A stretch of 14,706 bases of DNA from Clostridia bacterium (GCA_017421885.1 JAFOHJ010000175.1:1-14706); one strand, 5' to 3'; shown: positions 1 to 7,502, counted from the stretch's first letter. Numbers and translations are program-made. The notes: generated from the letters alone by a model not told the origin.

Positions 1-179
1 ACGCGTGCGCTCTGCATTGCGAAGGAGGAAGCATAGTCGCCGTTCTTGGGATCCTTGGGAGTCTCAATAACGGGAGCGCTTACCTCAGCCTCGGGCAGGA
101 GGCCCTTCTGGCATGCGGCCTTATAGCCGCCAATGATGATGTCGGAGGCCTGTTTCATGGCCTGCTGTATAGCGTTCAT
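1..179 (-). CDS. argS: Arginyl-tRNA synthetase, N-terminal part (runs off the window)
   Basis: Only the first 59 codons are present. The reading begins MNAIQQAMKQASDIIIGGYK and continues through PVIETPKDPKNGDYASSFAM. The Pro-Lys-Asp then Gly-Asp-Tyr-Ala pattern at about residues 42-51, after an amphipathic helix, is typical of the N-terminal (tRNA D-loop recognition) domain of class I arginyl-tRNA synthetases. The enzyme charges tRNA-Arg with arginine in the cytoplasm. The start is supported by a purine-rich site, GAAAGGA on the minus strand (191-197), about 11 bases upstream of the ATG. A DUF1934/YwiB-type gene lies upstream on the same strand, and a ywiB-argS pairing is known from Bacillus subtilis, which supports the call. 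The catalytic HIGH and KMSKS motifs lie outside the window and cannot be checked. Confidence 0.82.
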   Translation of the reverse strand, partial: MNAIQQAMKQASDIIIGGYKAACQKGLLPEAEVSAPVIETPKDPKNGDYASSFAMQSAR

Positions 180-227
180 ATATTTGTATTTCCTTTCGGT
201 AAATTGTTTTTGTGTGTTTATTCGTTT

Positions 228-375
228 TCCAAGGCTCCTTTTGAAAGGAGCTGTCACCGAAGGTGACTGAGGTTTGGCAACACCGTTCTGACGAATGCCT
301 TCATATTGCCGTAAGACTGCTGGCCAAACACCCGTCAGGCTTCGCCTGCCACCCTCTTTCAAAAGAGGGCTTGGA
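228..375. repeat. Hairpin-armed intergenic repeat, copy A
   Basis: An element of about 148 bp with two imperfect inverted arms of about 50 bp (228-277 and 324-375). Its outer ends read TCCAAGG and, inverted, TCCAAGC. Each arm contains two hairpins. The left arm has CTCCTTTTGAAAGGAG followed by CACCGAAGGTG; the right arm, read on the minus strand, has CCCTCTTTTGAAAGAGGG followed by GGCGAAGCC. The 46-bp centre is unrelated to that of copy B. It lies in the spacer upstream of argS and starts 7 bases past the DUF559 stop codon. No target-site duplication is visible. The architecture suggests a non-coding MITE-like or palindromic intergenic element. Confidence 0.75.
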
Positions 376-381
376 ACACCG

Positions 382-768
382 CTATTCAAAAATTGATATA
401 AAATCGACTCCGGCAGCTTTCAGCGCACTGTCGATCTCGCGGCAGACACCTTCAAAATTGCGATCAATGTCATAATTGGAAAACCGCAGAACCTTTATTC
501 CCAAATCTTTCAGATAAGCCTCTCTGTCGCTGTCATGCTTCAGCCCTTCCGGCTCGTAATGCTGCGCTCCGTCCAGTTCGACAGCAAGCATTGCAGAATG
601 ACAGAAGAAATCAAGAATATAGCTGCCTATTATCCTCTGACGGGAAAAACGGACAGGGTGTTTCTGAAGAAAATCGTACCAAAGATGTTTTTCTTCGGGG
701 GTGCTGTTTTTTCTGAGCTGTGACGAATAAGATTTCAGCGATTTGTTCCTTGGAAAATGACTTCTCAT
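382..768 (-). CDS. DUF559 domain protein, Vsr-like small endonuclease fold
   Basis: A 128-residue protein matching the DUF559 family, which is related to very-short-patch-repair and other PD-(D/E)xK nucleases. Features seen: the LRKNSTPEEKHLW helix near residues 18-30; FSRQRIIGSYILDFF at 41-55 with Asp53; LAVELDGAQH at 61-70 with Glu64; and a C-terminal VLRFSNYDIDRN segment typical of the family. The length is normal for the stand-alone form. Its true substrate is unknown; DNA cleavage or nicking is inferred from the fold only. The ATG is two bases past the stop codon of the DUF1934 gene, so the two are probably translationally coupled; the ribosome site (GAGAAG) is weak. It separates a ywiB-like gene from argS and borders repeat A, which suggests a later insertion. 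Confidence 0.85.
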   Translation of the reverse strand: MRSHFPRNKSLKSYSSQLRKNSTPEEKHLWYDFLQKHPVRFSRQRIIGSYILDFFCHSAMLAVELDGAQHYEPEGLKHDSDREAYLKDLGIKVLRFSNYDIDRNFEGVCREIDSALKAAGVDFISIFE

Positions 769-770
769 AT

Positions 771-1214
771 TTACTTCTCATCCAGGTCGGGGCCTTTGCA
801 TTCGACCTCGATGGAGAGAGTATTGGTGCTGAGCCACGCGTGCTGGACCTCGATGTCATATTCCACCACCAGCTTTCCGCCGTTGTCGGAAAGATTGCTC
901 TCGATGTTCTTCGTCGCCATGGTGATGGTGAGGCTGCCGAACTGGGTGTTGTAAAGCGACATATGCCTCTGACCCTTCTCGAAGGTCATCATCGAGGGAT
1001 GCTTGCCGGTACGGTTGACCGTCACCACATTCGGTTTGACCGATACAAGAGTAGTGGTATCGGCAAAGCCGGTCAGCTCGCTTTCTTCGTACTTGATATG
1101 ATAGCTGTTTCCCTTGCGGTAGAAACGGCCTTCGGTCACCAGTGTGACTTCCTCGCTGTCGGGATCGTCGGTCCGCTGGAGGCCTTTTATGGAAATAAGA
1201 GCGTCTTTTTTCAT
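771..1214 (-). CDS. DUF1934 (YwiB-like) protein
   Basis: A 147-residue protein that matches the DUF1934/YwiB family of small, cytoplasmic, calycin-like beta-barrel proteins. Family-like features are the opening MKKDALISIKGLQ strand, the EGRFYRKGNSYHIKYEESE segment (residues 28-46), VVTVNRTGKHPSMMTFEKGQ in the middle, and alternating beta-strand hydrophobicity to the end. Biochemical function is unknown. In Bacillus subtilis ywiB is adjacent to argS; here the order on the minus strand is DUF1934, DUF559, argS. A good promoter lies upstream (-10 1262-1267, -35 1285-1290). The product has no signal peptide or membrane segment. Confidence 0.83.
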   Translation of the reverse strand: MKKDALISIKGLQRTDDPDSEEVTLVTEGRFYRKGNSYHIKYEESELTGFADTTTLVSVKPNVVTVNRTGKHPSMMTFEKGQRHMSLYNTQFGSLTITMATKNIESNLSDNGGKLVVEYDIEVQHAWLSTNTLSIEVECKGPDLDEK

Positions 1215-1261
1215 TTTAACAGATTGTGCCTTTCAAATCATTGGTCAAATTGCCTATCGAT

Positions 1262-1290
1262 ATTGTATCACATACCTAATAAAAAGTAAA
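1262..1290 (-). promoter_or_regulatory. Promoter for the DUF1934-DUF559(-argS) unit
   Basis: On the minus strand TTTACT (1285-1290) is followed after 17 bases by TACAAT (1262-1267). This matches the sigma-A consensus at 4 of 6 and 5 of 6 positions, and the start codon is about 48 bases downstream of the -10 box. Confidence 0.6.
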
Positions 1291-1391
1291 ATCCATATAG
1301 AAACCGTAAATTGTCAAAAAAAATCTTTTTGTTTTGTGAAAAATGTGATACTATAGTGGATGGGCACAGGGTATGATGAAAAACCCTGCGT

Positions 1392-1420
1392 TTTCCATAG
1401 CAAAAAAATATTTATATAGT
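1392..1420 (+). promoter_or_regulatory. Candidate promoter of the decarboxylase operon
   Basis: TTTCCA (1392-1397), a 17-base spacer, then TATAGT (1415-1420), followed by a strong AGAAGGAGAG ribosome site (1434-1443) and the ATG at 1449. A second, weaker candidate -10 (TACTAT, 1349-1354) lies upstream with no good -35 box. A small inverted repeat, CAGGGT (1367-1372) and ACCCTG (1383-1388), lies between the two. Confidence 0.45.
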
Positions 1421-1448
1421 AAAAGATTTCATCAGAAGGAGAGAACTC

Positions 1449-2825
1449 ATGAAAATCAATTTTACAGAGACAGTCCTGCGTGACGGCAATCAGTCCCTGA
1501 TAGCTACCCGTATGCCTATCAAGGATTTCGCGCCTATCCTGGACGCTATCGACCAGGCCGGTTACTATTCGGTCGAGTGCTGGGGCGGCGCTACATTTGA
1601 CTCCTGCCTCCGTTACCTGAACGAAGATCCCTGGGAGAGACTTCGCACAATCCGCAAGCACCTCAAGAACACAAAGACACAGATGCTGCTCCGCGGCCAG
1701 AACATCCTCGGCTACAAGCACTATCCCGATGATGTTGTTCGCGCATTCGTTCGCAAGAGCGTAGAGAACGGCATCGATATCATCCGTATCTTCGACGCCC
1801 TCAACGACCTCCGCAACATCGAGGTTGCCGTTGACGAGGCTATCAAGGCAGGCGCACACGTTCAGGGCGCTCTCTGCTATACAACATCCCCCATTCACAA
1901 CATCGACATGTTCGTTCAGCTGAGCCGCGACCTCGAGAAGATGGGCGTTCACTCCATCTGCATCAAGGACATGGCCGGCATCATGACCCCCAAGAACGCT
2001 TACGACCTGACAAAGGCCATCAAGGCTGCCGTCAAGATCCCCGTAGTCGTTCACACACACTCGACAACAGGCCTCGGCGCTATGACACTGCTCAAGGCTG
2101 TTGAAGCAGGCGCCGACACAATCGACTGCGCTATTTCCTGCTTCTCGGGCGGCACATCTCAGCCTCCCACGGAGTCTCTCCACTACACACTCAAGGAAAT
2201 GGGCTATGAGACAGGCCTCGACGAGAAGAAGCTGAAGGAGATCAACGACTACTTCAAGCCCATCCAGGCAAAGGCTCTCGAGACAAAGCTCCTCAACCCC
2301 ATCGTTATGAACACAGAGACAGACGCTCTGGTATATCAGGTTCCCGGCGGCATGCTCTCCAACCTCGTTGCTCAGCTCAAGGCTCAGAACGCTCTTGACC
2401 GTCTGCCCGAGGTTCTGGCAGAGGTTCCCCGTGTTCGTGAAGACCTCGGCTTCCCTCCCCTGGTAACACCTTCCTCCCAGATGGTAGGCGTTCAGGCTGC
2501 CACCAACGTTCTGGTCGGCGAGCGCTATAAGAACGTTTCCAAGGAGATCAAGGCTTACCTCCACGGCGAATACGGCCAGGCTCCCGGCAAGGTAAACGAA
2601 GAGCTCCGCAAGCAGGTCCTCGGCGACGAGCAGCCTGTAACATGCCGCTTTGCTGATCTGCTCCAGCCCGGCCTCGAGGCTGCAAAGGCTGAGATCGGCG
2701 ACCTCGCCAAGTGCGATGAGGACGTCCTCTCCTATGTTGCATTCCCCCAGATCGCTGAAAAGTTCCTCCAGAACAGAGCTGAGAAGGAAAAGAACACAGT
2801 TAAGTATACCATTGTCAAGGCATAA
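1449..2825 (+). CDS. oadA: Oxaloacetate decarboxylase alpha subunit (carboxyltransferase, no biotin domain)
   Basis: A 458-residue protein of the OadA / pyruvate carboxylase subunit B family. It transfers the carboxyl group of oxaloacetate to biotin on the carrier protein, giving pyruvate. The HMGL-like TIM barrel covers about residues 1-270: ETVLRDGNQSL with Asp12, ICIKDMAG with Lys173, VHTHSTTGLG with His202 and His204 as metal ligands, and FSGGTSQPPTES near 232-243. The conserved carboxylase C-terminal domain covers about 285-450. Full-length OadA is near 590 residues with a fused biotinyl domain. Here the protein stops before it, and biotin is carried by the 3173-3583 gene. First gene of a tight four-gene operon; AAGGAGG for the next gene overlaps its stop codon. 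It shares its fold with the transcarboxylase 5S subunit, but the beta-subunit gene downstream favours the Na+-pump decarboxylase. Confidence 0.93.
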   Translation: MKINFTETVLRDGNQSLIATRMPIKDFAPILDAIDQAGYYSVECWGGATFDSCLRYLNEDPWERLRTIRKHLKNTKTQMLLRGQNILGYKHYPDDVVRAFVRKSVENGIDIIRIFDALNDLRNIEVAVDEAIKAGAHVQGALCYTTSPIHNIDMFVQLSRDLEKMGVHSICIKDMAGIMTPKNAYDLTKAIKAAVKIPVVVHTHSTTGLGAMTLLKAVEAGADTIDCAISCFSGGTSQPPTESLHYTLKEMGYETGLDEKKLKEINDYFKPIQAKALETKLLNPIVMNTETDALVYQVPGGMLSNLVAQLKAQNALDRLPEVLAEVPRVREDLGFPPLVTPSSQMVGVQAATNVLVGERYKNVSKEIKAYLHGEYGQAPGKVNEELRKQVLGDEQPVTCRFADLLQPGLEAAKAEIGDLAKCDEDVLSYVAFPQIAEKFLQNRAEKEKNTVKYTIVKA

Positions 2826-2836
2826 GGAGGCACACA

Positions 2837-3157
2837 ATGGGAATCACTGAGACATTAGGCTATTCGATCCTCGGCATCGCGATCGTCTTCCTTATGCTCA
2901 TCATCCTCATGGGCATCATCGTTTCCATGGGTAAGATGATGGCAAAGAAGTCGGCTCCCGCAGCCAAGGCAGAGGCTCCCGCAGCTCCTGCTCCCCAGGC
3001 TCCCGCGGCGCCCAAGGAAAAGGCTCCCGGCACAGCCGGCAGCATCGACCTCCATTCGGTCGAACCCAGAACAGCAGCCATGATCATGGCTATCGTAGCC
3101 GACGAGATGGGCAAGCCCCTCAACGAGCTGCGCTTCATCAGCATCAAAGAAATCTAA
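2837..3157 (+). CDS. OadG-family small membrane subunit of the sodium-pump decarboxylase
   Basis: A 106-residue protein. A single hydrophobic N-terminal helix (about residues 8-30, LGYSILGIAIVFLMLIILMG) is followed by a lysine-rich turn, an Ala-Pro-rich linker (about 38-65) and a short C-terminal domain (about 68-106) ending LNELRFISIKEI. This is the usual layout of the gamma/delta subunit, which anchors the carboxyltransferase and biotin carrier to the membrane beta subunit. The AAGGAGG site at 2824-2830 overlaps the oadA stop and is 6 bases from the ATG, so coupled translation is likely. Clostridial relatives also occur with methylmalonyl-CoA decarboxylase, where the subunit is called delta; the partner alpha gene here points to oxaloacetate. 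Confidence 0.85.
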   Translation: MGITETLGYSILGIAIVFLMLIILMGIIVSMGKMMAKKSAPAAKAEAPAAPAPQAPAAPKEKAPGTAGSIDLHSVEPRTAAMIMAIVADEMGKPLNELRFISIKEI

Positions 3158-3172
3158 TCGAGGTATTTAGCT

Positions 3173-3583
3173 ATGAAATATAAAGTTACTCTCAACGGCA
3201 CTACATACGAAGTAGAAGTCGAGCATGGCCAGGCTATGCTGATCGACGAGTATGAGGCAGTAGCTCCCGCAGCTCCCGCCGCCGCTGCTGCTCCCGTAGC
3301 TGCAGCTCCCGCAGCCGCTCCTGCTCCCCAGGCTGCTCCCGCTCCCGCAGCTGCCGCTGTTACAGCTCAGGGCGAAGTTATCAAGTCCCCCATGCCCGGC
3401 GTTATCGTAAACGTCAAGGTTTCTCAGGGCCAGGCTGTCAAGAAGGGCGAGATCCTCTGCATCCTCGAAGCTATGAAGATGGAAAACGAGATCGTTGCTC
3501 CCAAGGACGGCACAGTTGCTCAGGTTGTTACAGCTAAGGGTGCACAGGTCGACACAGGCGCTGCTCTGATCGTCCTCGCTTGA
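3173..3583 (+). CDS. Biotin carboxyl carrier subunit of the decarboxylase
   Basis: A 136-residue protein. A short N-terminal beta segment (MKYKVTLNGTTYEVEVEHG) is joined by a long Ala-Pro linker (about residues 31-62) to a C-terminal biotinyl domain (about 66-136). The domain holds the signature EAMKMENE, with Lys102 as the biotinylation site, and the paired PMPGVIVNV and PKDGTV turns. It shuttles the carboxyl group from the alpha subunit to the beta subunit in the membrane, where decarboxylation drives Na+ export. It follows the OadG-like gene by 15 bases and precedes the beta subunit by 16. The ribosome site (CGAGG) is weaker than its neighbours'. Biotinylation requires a BirA ligase encoded elsewhere. 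Confidence 0.92.
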   Translation: MKYKVTLNGTTYEVEVEHGQAMLIDEYEAVAPAAPAAAAAPVAAAPAAAPAPQAAPAPAAAAVTAQGEVIKSPMPGVIVNVKVSQGQAVKKGEILCILEAMKMENEIVAPKDGTVAQVVTAKGAQVDTGAALIVLA

Positions 3584-3599
3584 TCCGGAGGGCTATGTA

Positions 3600-4784
3600 A
3601 TGAGTGTTATTGTTGAAACCATGTCCAGCATCTGGGCAAACTCGGGCTTTGCCGGTCTGTTTGCTGACCCCCGTCAGCTCATCATGATCGTTGCCGCCTG
3701 CGTTCTGCTCTATCTGGGCATCGTCAAGAAATACGAGCCCCTGCTGATGGTCGGCATTGCCTTCGGTATGCTGCTGACCAACCTGCCCGGCGGCAACATG
3801 TACCATCCCGAGCTGTGGGACGGCATCATGAACCACACCAAGAGCTATGGCGATGTCCTCATAGAGGGCGGCCTGCTCGATATCCTCTACATCGGCGTTA
3901 AGGCCGGTATCTATCCCTCGCTGATCTTCATGGGCGTAGGCGCAATGACCGACTTCGGTCCCCTCATCGCCAACCCCAAGAGCCTGCTTCTGGGCGCTGC
4001 CGCTCAGATGGGTATCTACTGCGCATTTATCCTCGCTATCCTGCTCGGCTTCACAGGTCCTCAGGCTGCTTCCATCGGTATCATCGGCGGTGCCGACGGC
4101 CCCACAGCCATTCTGCTGACCTCCAAGCTGGCTCCCGAGCTTCTGGGCGCCATCGCCATCGCGGCTTACTCCTACATGGCGCTGATCCCCATGATCCAGC
4201 CCCCTCTGATGCGTCTTGTCACAACTCAGAAAGAGCGCGAGACAAAGATGGATCAGCTGCGCACAGTCTCCAAGACCGAGCGCATCGTATTCCCCATCAT
4301 CGTTGCCATCTTCGTCATCCTGCTCCTGCCCGACACAGCTCCCCTCATCGGCTGCCTGATGCTGGGTAACCTGTTCAAGGAGTGCGGCGTAACCGAGCGT
4401 CTTTCCGACACAGCTCAGAACGCCCTGATGAACATCGTAACCATCTTCCTTGGCATCAGCGTCGGCGCCACAACAGTTGCCGCCCGCTTCCTGACCTGGT
4501 CGACAATCAAGATCGTTGTTCTCGGCCTCATTGCCTTCTCCTTCTCGACACTGGGCGGCCTGCTTCTGGGCAAGCTCATGTACAAGATCACCGGAGGCAA
4601 GGTCAACCCCCTCATCGGTTCGGCCGGCGTATCGGCTGTTCCCATGGCAGCCCGTGTATCGCAGATGGAAGGCCAGAAGGCTAACCCCTCCAACTTCCTG
4701 CTCATGCACGCAATGGGCCCCAACGTCGCAGGTGTTATCGGTTCGGCTGTTGCCGCCGGCTTCCTGCTGACCATCTTCGGTTAA
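3600..4784 (+). CDS. oadB: Sodium-translocating decarboxylase beta subunit
   Basis: A 394-residue polytopic membrane protein of the OadB/MmdB/GcdB family. This subunit decarboxylates carboxybiotin and couples it to Na+ export. Family signatures seen: MGVGAMTDFGPL (111-122), IIGGADGPTAILLTSKLAP (161-179) with Asp166 matching the essential Asp of the re-entrant loop, GSAGVSAVPMAARVSQ, and HAMGPNVAGVIGSAVAAG near the C-terminus. Length is normal. GGAGGG at 3587-3592 supports the ATG at 3600. It is the last gene of the operon and is followed by a strong terminator. The beta subunits of oxaloacetate, methylmalonyl-CoA and glutaconyl-CoA pumps cannot be told apart from sequence alone; the upstream OadA gene decides the call. 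Confidence 0.93.
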   Translation: MSVIVETMSSIWANSGFAGLFADPRQLIMIVAACVLLYLGIVKKYEPLLMVGIAFGMLLTNLPGGNMYHPELWDGIMNHTKSYGDVLIEGGLLDILYIGVKAGIYPSLIFMGVGAMTDFGPLIANPKSLLLGAAAQMGIYCAFILAILLGFTGPQAASIGIIGGADGPTAILLTSKLAPELLGAIAIAAYSYMALIPMIQPPLMRLVTTQKERETKMDQLRTVSKTERIVFPIIVAIFVILLLPDTAPLIGCLMLGNLFKECGVTERLSDTAQNALMNIVTIFLGISVGATTVAARFLTWSTIKIVVLGLIAFSFSTLGGLLLGKLMYKITGGKVNPLIGSAGVSAVPMAARVSQMEGQKANPSNFLLMHAMGPNVAGVIGSAVAAGFLLTIFG

Positions 4785-4800
4785 TCCATAGTTACTTAAA

Positions 4801-4832
4801 AAGACCTCACCACCCGGTGAGGTCTTTTTTTT
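4801..4832 (+). terminator. Rho-independent terminator of the decarboxylase operon
   Basis: An 11-bp perfect stem, AAGACCTCACC (4801-4811) and GGTGAGGTCTT (4816-4826), with a 4-base loop and a run of eight T. It lies 17 bases after the oadB stop. Confidence 0.93.
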
Positions 4833-4845
4833 GCGGTCAGCCGCA

Positions 4846-5044
4846 TCCAAGGCTCCTTTGGGAAAGGAGCTGTCAGCGCAGCTGACTGAGGTTTGGTGTA
4901 GAGCATTTACGGGGAATGTGCGATCCCTCCATTCTTTCTGACAACATAACCAGCAGGCATGGAGGGATATGGTGGTTTTCAGCAAAAACTCCTTCCAAAC
5001 ACCCGTCAGGCTTCGCCTGCCACCCTCTTTGCCAAAGAGGGCTA
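4846..5044. repeat. Hairpin-armed intergenic repeat, copy B
   Basis: A second copy of the element at 228-375. The left arm (4846-4896) differs from copy A mainly in the second hairpin, CAGCGCAGCTG instead of CACCGAAGGTG, where both stem sides changed together. The right arm (4995-5044) is nearly identical to A, including CCGTCAGGCTTCGCCTGCCA. The centre is about 98 bp and unlike A; it carries its own perfect 10-bp inverted repeat, ATCCCTCCAT (4923-4932) and ATGGAGGGAT (4959-4968). It sits between the oad terminator and the terminator of the M20 gene. Confidence 0.78.
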
Positions 5045-5050
5045 AAATAC

Positions 5051-5078
5051 AAAAAAGCCGCCCCAAAGGGCGGCTTTT
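5051..5078 (-). terminator. Terminator of the first M20 amidohydrolase gene
   Basis: A perfect 11-bp stem, AAAAGCCGCCC (5053-5063) and GGGCGGCTTTT (5068-5078), with a 4-base loop. Read on the minus strand the stem is followed by a T run. It begins 14 bases after the stop codon of the 5092-6456 gene. Confidence 0.9.
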
Positions 5079-5091
5079 CGCTTGGTGGATT

Positions 5092-6456
5092 TTAAATATT
5101 CTGGAAATCAATAGTCGCGTTGCCGTTTTCGTCGTAGATAACGGCATCCTTATCGAGGACGAAGTCGTTGATGGCTTCGAGATATGCCTTGATGGAGGGA
5201 TACTGAGGTACAAAGCCTTCCATAATCTCCTTGGCCGACTTGGCATCGTTGGAGAGCAGCTCTTCAACTACGAACAGCTGGGCCTTTGCCGAGTTGAGGC
5301 AGAGCCTGTCGGGGTCGGTGATGTAATAGTCGATGCCGTGGCCTGTGCCGCTTGCGCCGCCTGCCCAGAAGTGCATACCGGGCATTACGCAGGTGATATC
5401 GCCAAAGTCGGAGGAACCTGTGCTCCACTGGTTATAGTCGAACTTGACGCGCTCGGGACCTACGAGATCCTGGCAGCACTTTTCAACCAGCTGCATGAAG
5501 GGTACATAGTAGTATCTGGGCGAATAGCCGGGACGGTCGCACAGCTCGACGCCGCAGCCCATTGCCAGAGCCGCGCCTGCCAGCGCACGGTTGAACTTGC
5601 GGTTCTCGCGCTTCATGGCCTCGATGGTGCTGCCGCGGACATAGGACTCGATCTTCATTTCGTCGGGAATGATATTAACGGCGCAGTTGACGCCCATCAT
5701 GATGGGATGGAATCTGATGGTGTCCTTCTCCTGCAGGGTCTCGCGCAGGTCGTTGCAGGCCTGCAGGCCCAGCATTGCGGCATACTGAGCATTAATGCCC
5801 AGGTGAGGCGCGCCGCCTGCGTGGGAGCTCTTGCCCTTGAACTTGATGGTCTTGGCCATACAGCCGTTGGAGCCCTTGTTGCCGGTGAAGTCGATGTTTT
5901 CGCCCGAAGATGTGCCGTGGACCATGATGGCAAGGTCGATATCGTCGAGATATCCGCGGTGCATGAACTCTACCTTACCGCCCATGTAGTTGATGATGCC
6001 CTGCTTGCGCAGGCCTTCTCTGAACTCCAGCTGGATCATCTCTTCGGCGGGAACAGCCATGAGGCGGATAACGCCGCAGAGGCCGTCGAGAGCGCCGGGC
6101 TCCTTAAGTGCAGCGGCGATGCCCAGCAGGGCAGCTACCTGGCCGTGGTGGCCGCAGCAGTGGGTCATGCCGTTGACCGATTCGGGATGATTAGCGATAT
6201 CAAGGGCATCAAGCTCGCCCATGATGCAGAGCTTGGGGCCGGGCTTGCCGGTGTCGACATCGGTGAAGAAGCCGGGGATATTGCCGGCCTGAGTCAGTTC
6301 ATAGCCGAGGGCCTCGAACTTCTCGGTGAGGTAGGCGTTAGCCTCCCATTCGGTGTAGCCGGTCTGAGGATGTGCCCAGAGCCATCTCTCGGCATCAAGC
6401 ACCATCTGACGGTGGGCATCTACGTTCTTGATAATAAGCTGTTGTCTTTCTGTCAT
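5092..6456 (-). CDS. M20-family amidohydrolase/peptidase (first of two)
   Basis: A 454-residue cytoplasmic protein of the M20 (M20D-like) metallohydrolases, which cleave amide bonds of N-acyl amino acids, aminobenzoyl-glutamate or dipeptide-like compounds. Metal-site motifs: IMGELDAL (78-85), THCCGHHGQ (98-106), VPAEEM (135-140) with Glu138-Glu139 as the general base pair, VHGTSSGEN (179-187), and GTGHGIDYY near the C-terminus. The central KGKSSHAGG segment belongs to the dimerisation (lid) domain. The start is chosen at 6456 because AAAGGAGG lies 10 bases upstream; an in-frame ATG at 6519 has no such site. The usual CGHDxH is CGHHGQ here, with Gln in place of the last His. It is paralogous to the 10222-11559 gene. 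The exact substrate cannot be told. Confidence 0.86.
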   Translation of the reverse strand: MTERQQLIIKNVDAHRQMVLDAERWLWAHPQTGYTEWEANAYLTEKFEALGYELTQAGNIPGFFTDVDTGKPGPKLCIMGELDALDIANHPESVNGMTHCCGHHGQVAALLGIAAALKEPGALDGLCGVIRLMAVPAEEMIQLEFREGLRKQGIINYMGGKVEFMHRGYLDDIDLAIMVHGTSSGENIDFTGNKGSNGCMAKTIKFKGKSSHAGGAPHLGINAQYAAMLGLQACNDLRETLQEKDTIRFHPIMMGVNCAVNIIPDEMKIESYVRGSTIEAMKRENRKFNRALAGAALAMGCGVELCDRPGYSPRYYYVPFMQLVEKCCQDLVGPERVKFDYNQWSTGSSDFGDITCVMPGMHFWAGGASGTGHGIDYYITDPDRLCLNSAKAQLFVVEELLSNDAKSAKEIMEGFVPQYPSIKAYLEAINDFVLDKDAVIYDENGNATIDFQNI

Positions 6457-6506
6457 GGGGGTCAGCCTCCTTTTGATATATTGGGCAGGTTTTCTGTTCC
6501 TATATT

Positions 6507-6512
6507 TAAATT
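6507..6512 (-). promoter_or_regulatory. Candidate -10 box for the first M20 gene
   Basis: On the minus strand TGATACAAT includes a TACAAT -10 hexamer about 51 bases upstream of the start codon. The -35 region at 17 bases (TTTTAT) is weak, so the assignment is tentative. Confidence 0.35.
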
Positions 6513-6665
6513 GTATCATTGTAACGAACTAAATAAAAGAATATCTTTTGCCTCTCCATTGATTTCATCTATCATTACCAAGTTCAGTTAGCAAAATCGC
6601 CGAAGAAAAAGCCTTATACGGAACCTTTCGTTCGTAACCAAAGTATTAATTATAGGCAAAGTTCA

Positions 6666-6694
6666 TTGACAGTTTGTGTTTTGTATTGTAAATT
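6666..6694 (+). promoter_or_regulatory. Promoter of the DUF975 gene
   Basis: A perfect TTGACA (6666-6671), a 17-base spacer, then TAAATT (6689-6694, 4 of 6). The start codon at 6725 is 30 bases downstream, with AAGGAG in between. Confidence 0.6.
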
Positions 6695-6724
6695 ACTGAT
6701 ATGTACTCTGAAAGGAGATTTATA

Positions 6725-7495
6725 ATGTCAAACCTTTTTTATAAAGAGAAGGCCAAGATCGCCCTCCGCAATTATTCGCCCAATATCTTCATCGTGGCGG
6801 CCATTGCGACCCTTCTCCCCATGGGCATCTCGGGCATATTCAATAACGGCATCCTCGGCGGCAGCCTCAATGTCAACATCGATGTCAACACCGGCGAAAG
6901 CTCGATCATTTTCTTCGAGCAGGTGGCCGATGCCTTGAGGAGCAGCGGAATGATGCCCATCATCGGCCTGCAGATCCTCTATGTAGTGGTCATTACCCTT
7001 ATGCTCAATGTCGTAAGCACCCTCATCAGCTATGGCTACACCTTCTATTGCCTCAAGGCCTCCCGCGGCGAGCAGGTCGGATTCTATGACCTTCTGGCAG
7101 GCTTCGAGCGCCCCGGCAGGATCATCTGGGCCACTGTGCTTATCGGCATAAAGACCATGCTGTGGAGCTTCCTGTTCATCATCCCCGGCATCCTGGCGGC
7201 TCTGAGCTACAGCCAGACCTACCGCGTGCTGATCGACGACCCCAACATCTCGGCAAGCGATGCCATCGCCGTATCGCGCGACATGATGCGCGGCAACCGC
7301 ATGGATTATTTCTTCCTCGAGCTGAGCTTTTTCGGCTGGTTCCTGCTTGAGGCCCTCACCGGCGGCCTTTCGCGCATCTATTCGGGCCCCTATATGGAGT
7401 GTTCCGTCTGCGCCTTCTATGACGAGATCTCGAATGCCTATATAGATTATGCCAGCGCTCAGGAAAAGAGCTTTGACGACTATTTTGAAGAATAA
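6725..7495 (+). CDS. DUF975 family membrane protein
   Basis: A 256-residue integral membrane protein of the DUF975 family. Family signs are the N-terminal FYKEKAKIALRNYSPN segment, and the block SYSQTYRVLIDDPNISASDA followed by RDMMRGNRMDYFFLELSF, with a FIIPGILAA helix just before it. About five or six hydrophobic segments alternate with short loops. Function of the family is unknown. The start at 6725 is chosen because AAGGAG lies 8 bases upstream; an ATG at 6701 in the same frame would add MYSERRFI but places the ribosome site inside the gene. It is a single-gene unit with its own promoter and terminator. A transporter or envelope role would be a guess. Confidence 0.82.
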   Translation: MSNLFYKEKAKIALRNYSPNIFIVAAIATLLPMGISGIFNNGILGGSLNVNIDVNTGESSIIFFEQVADALRSSGMMPIIGLQILYVVVITLMLNVVSTLISYGYTFYCLKASRGEQVGFYDLLAGFERPGRIIWATVLIGIKTMLWSFLFIIPGILAALSYSQTYRVLIDDPNISASDAIAVSRDMMRGNRMDYFFLELSFFGWFLLEALTGGLSRIYSGPYMECSVCAFYDEISNAYIDYASAQEKSFDDYFEE

Positions 7496-7502
7496 GAGAT
7501 GA

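Noticed and set aside
263..475. Plus-strand open frame of 70 codons over repeat A
   Set aside because: Built from the repeat arms and the antisense of the DUF559 gene; no ribosome site or family match.
1311..1316. TTGTCA as a -35 box for oadA
   Set aside because: No usable -10 hexamer lies 16-18 bases downstream; the pair at 1392-1420 fits better.
1314..2837. Long minus-strand open frame of 507 codons opposite oadA
   Set aside because: Cys/Leu/Val-rich product with no family resemblance; it is the antisense shadow of a well-conserved, codon-biased gene that has clear catalytic motifs and a strong ribosome site.
3534..5267. Minus-strand open frame of 577 codons opposite oadB and the following spacer
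   Set aside because: Runs across two terminators and repeat B and gives a low-complexity product; a shadow of oadB.
4969..6591. Plus-strand open frame of 540 codons opposite the first M20 gene
   Set aside because: Antisense to a clear M20 enzyme; the product has no recognisable domain and begins inside a repeat.
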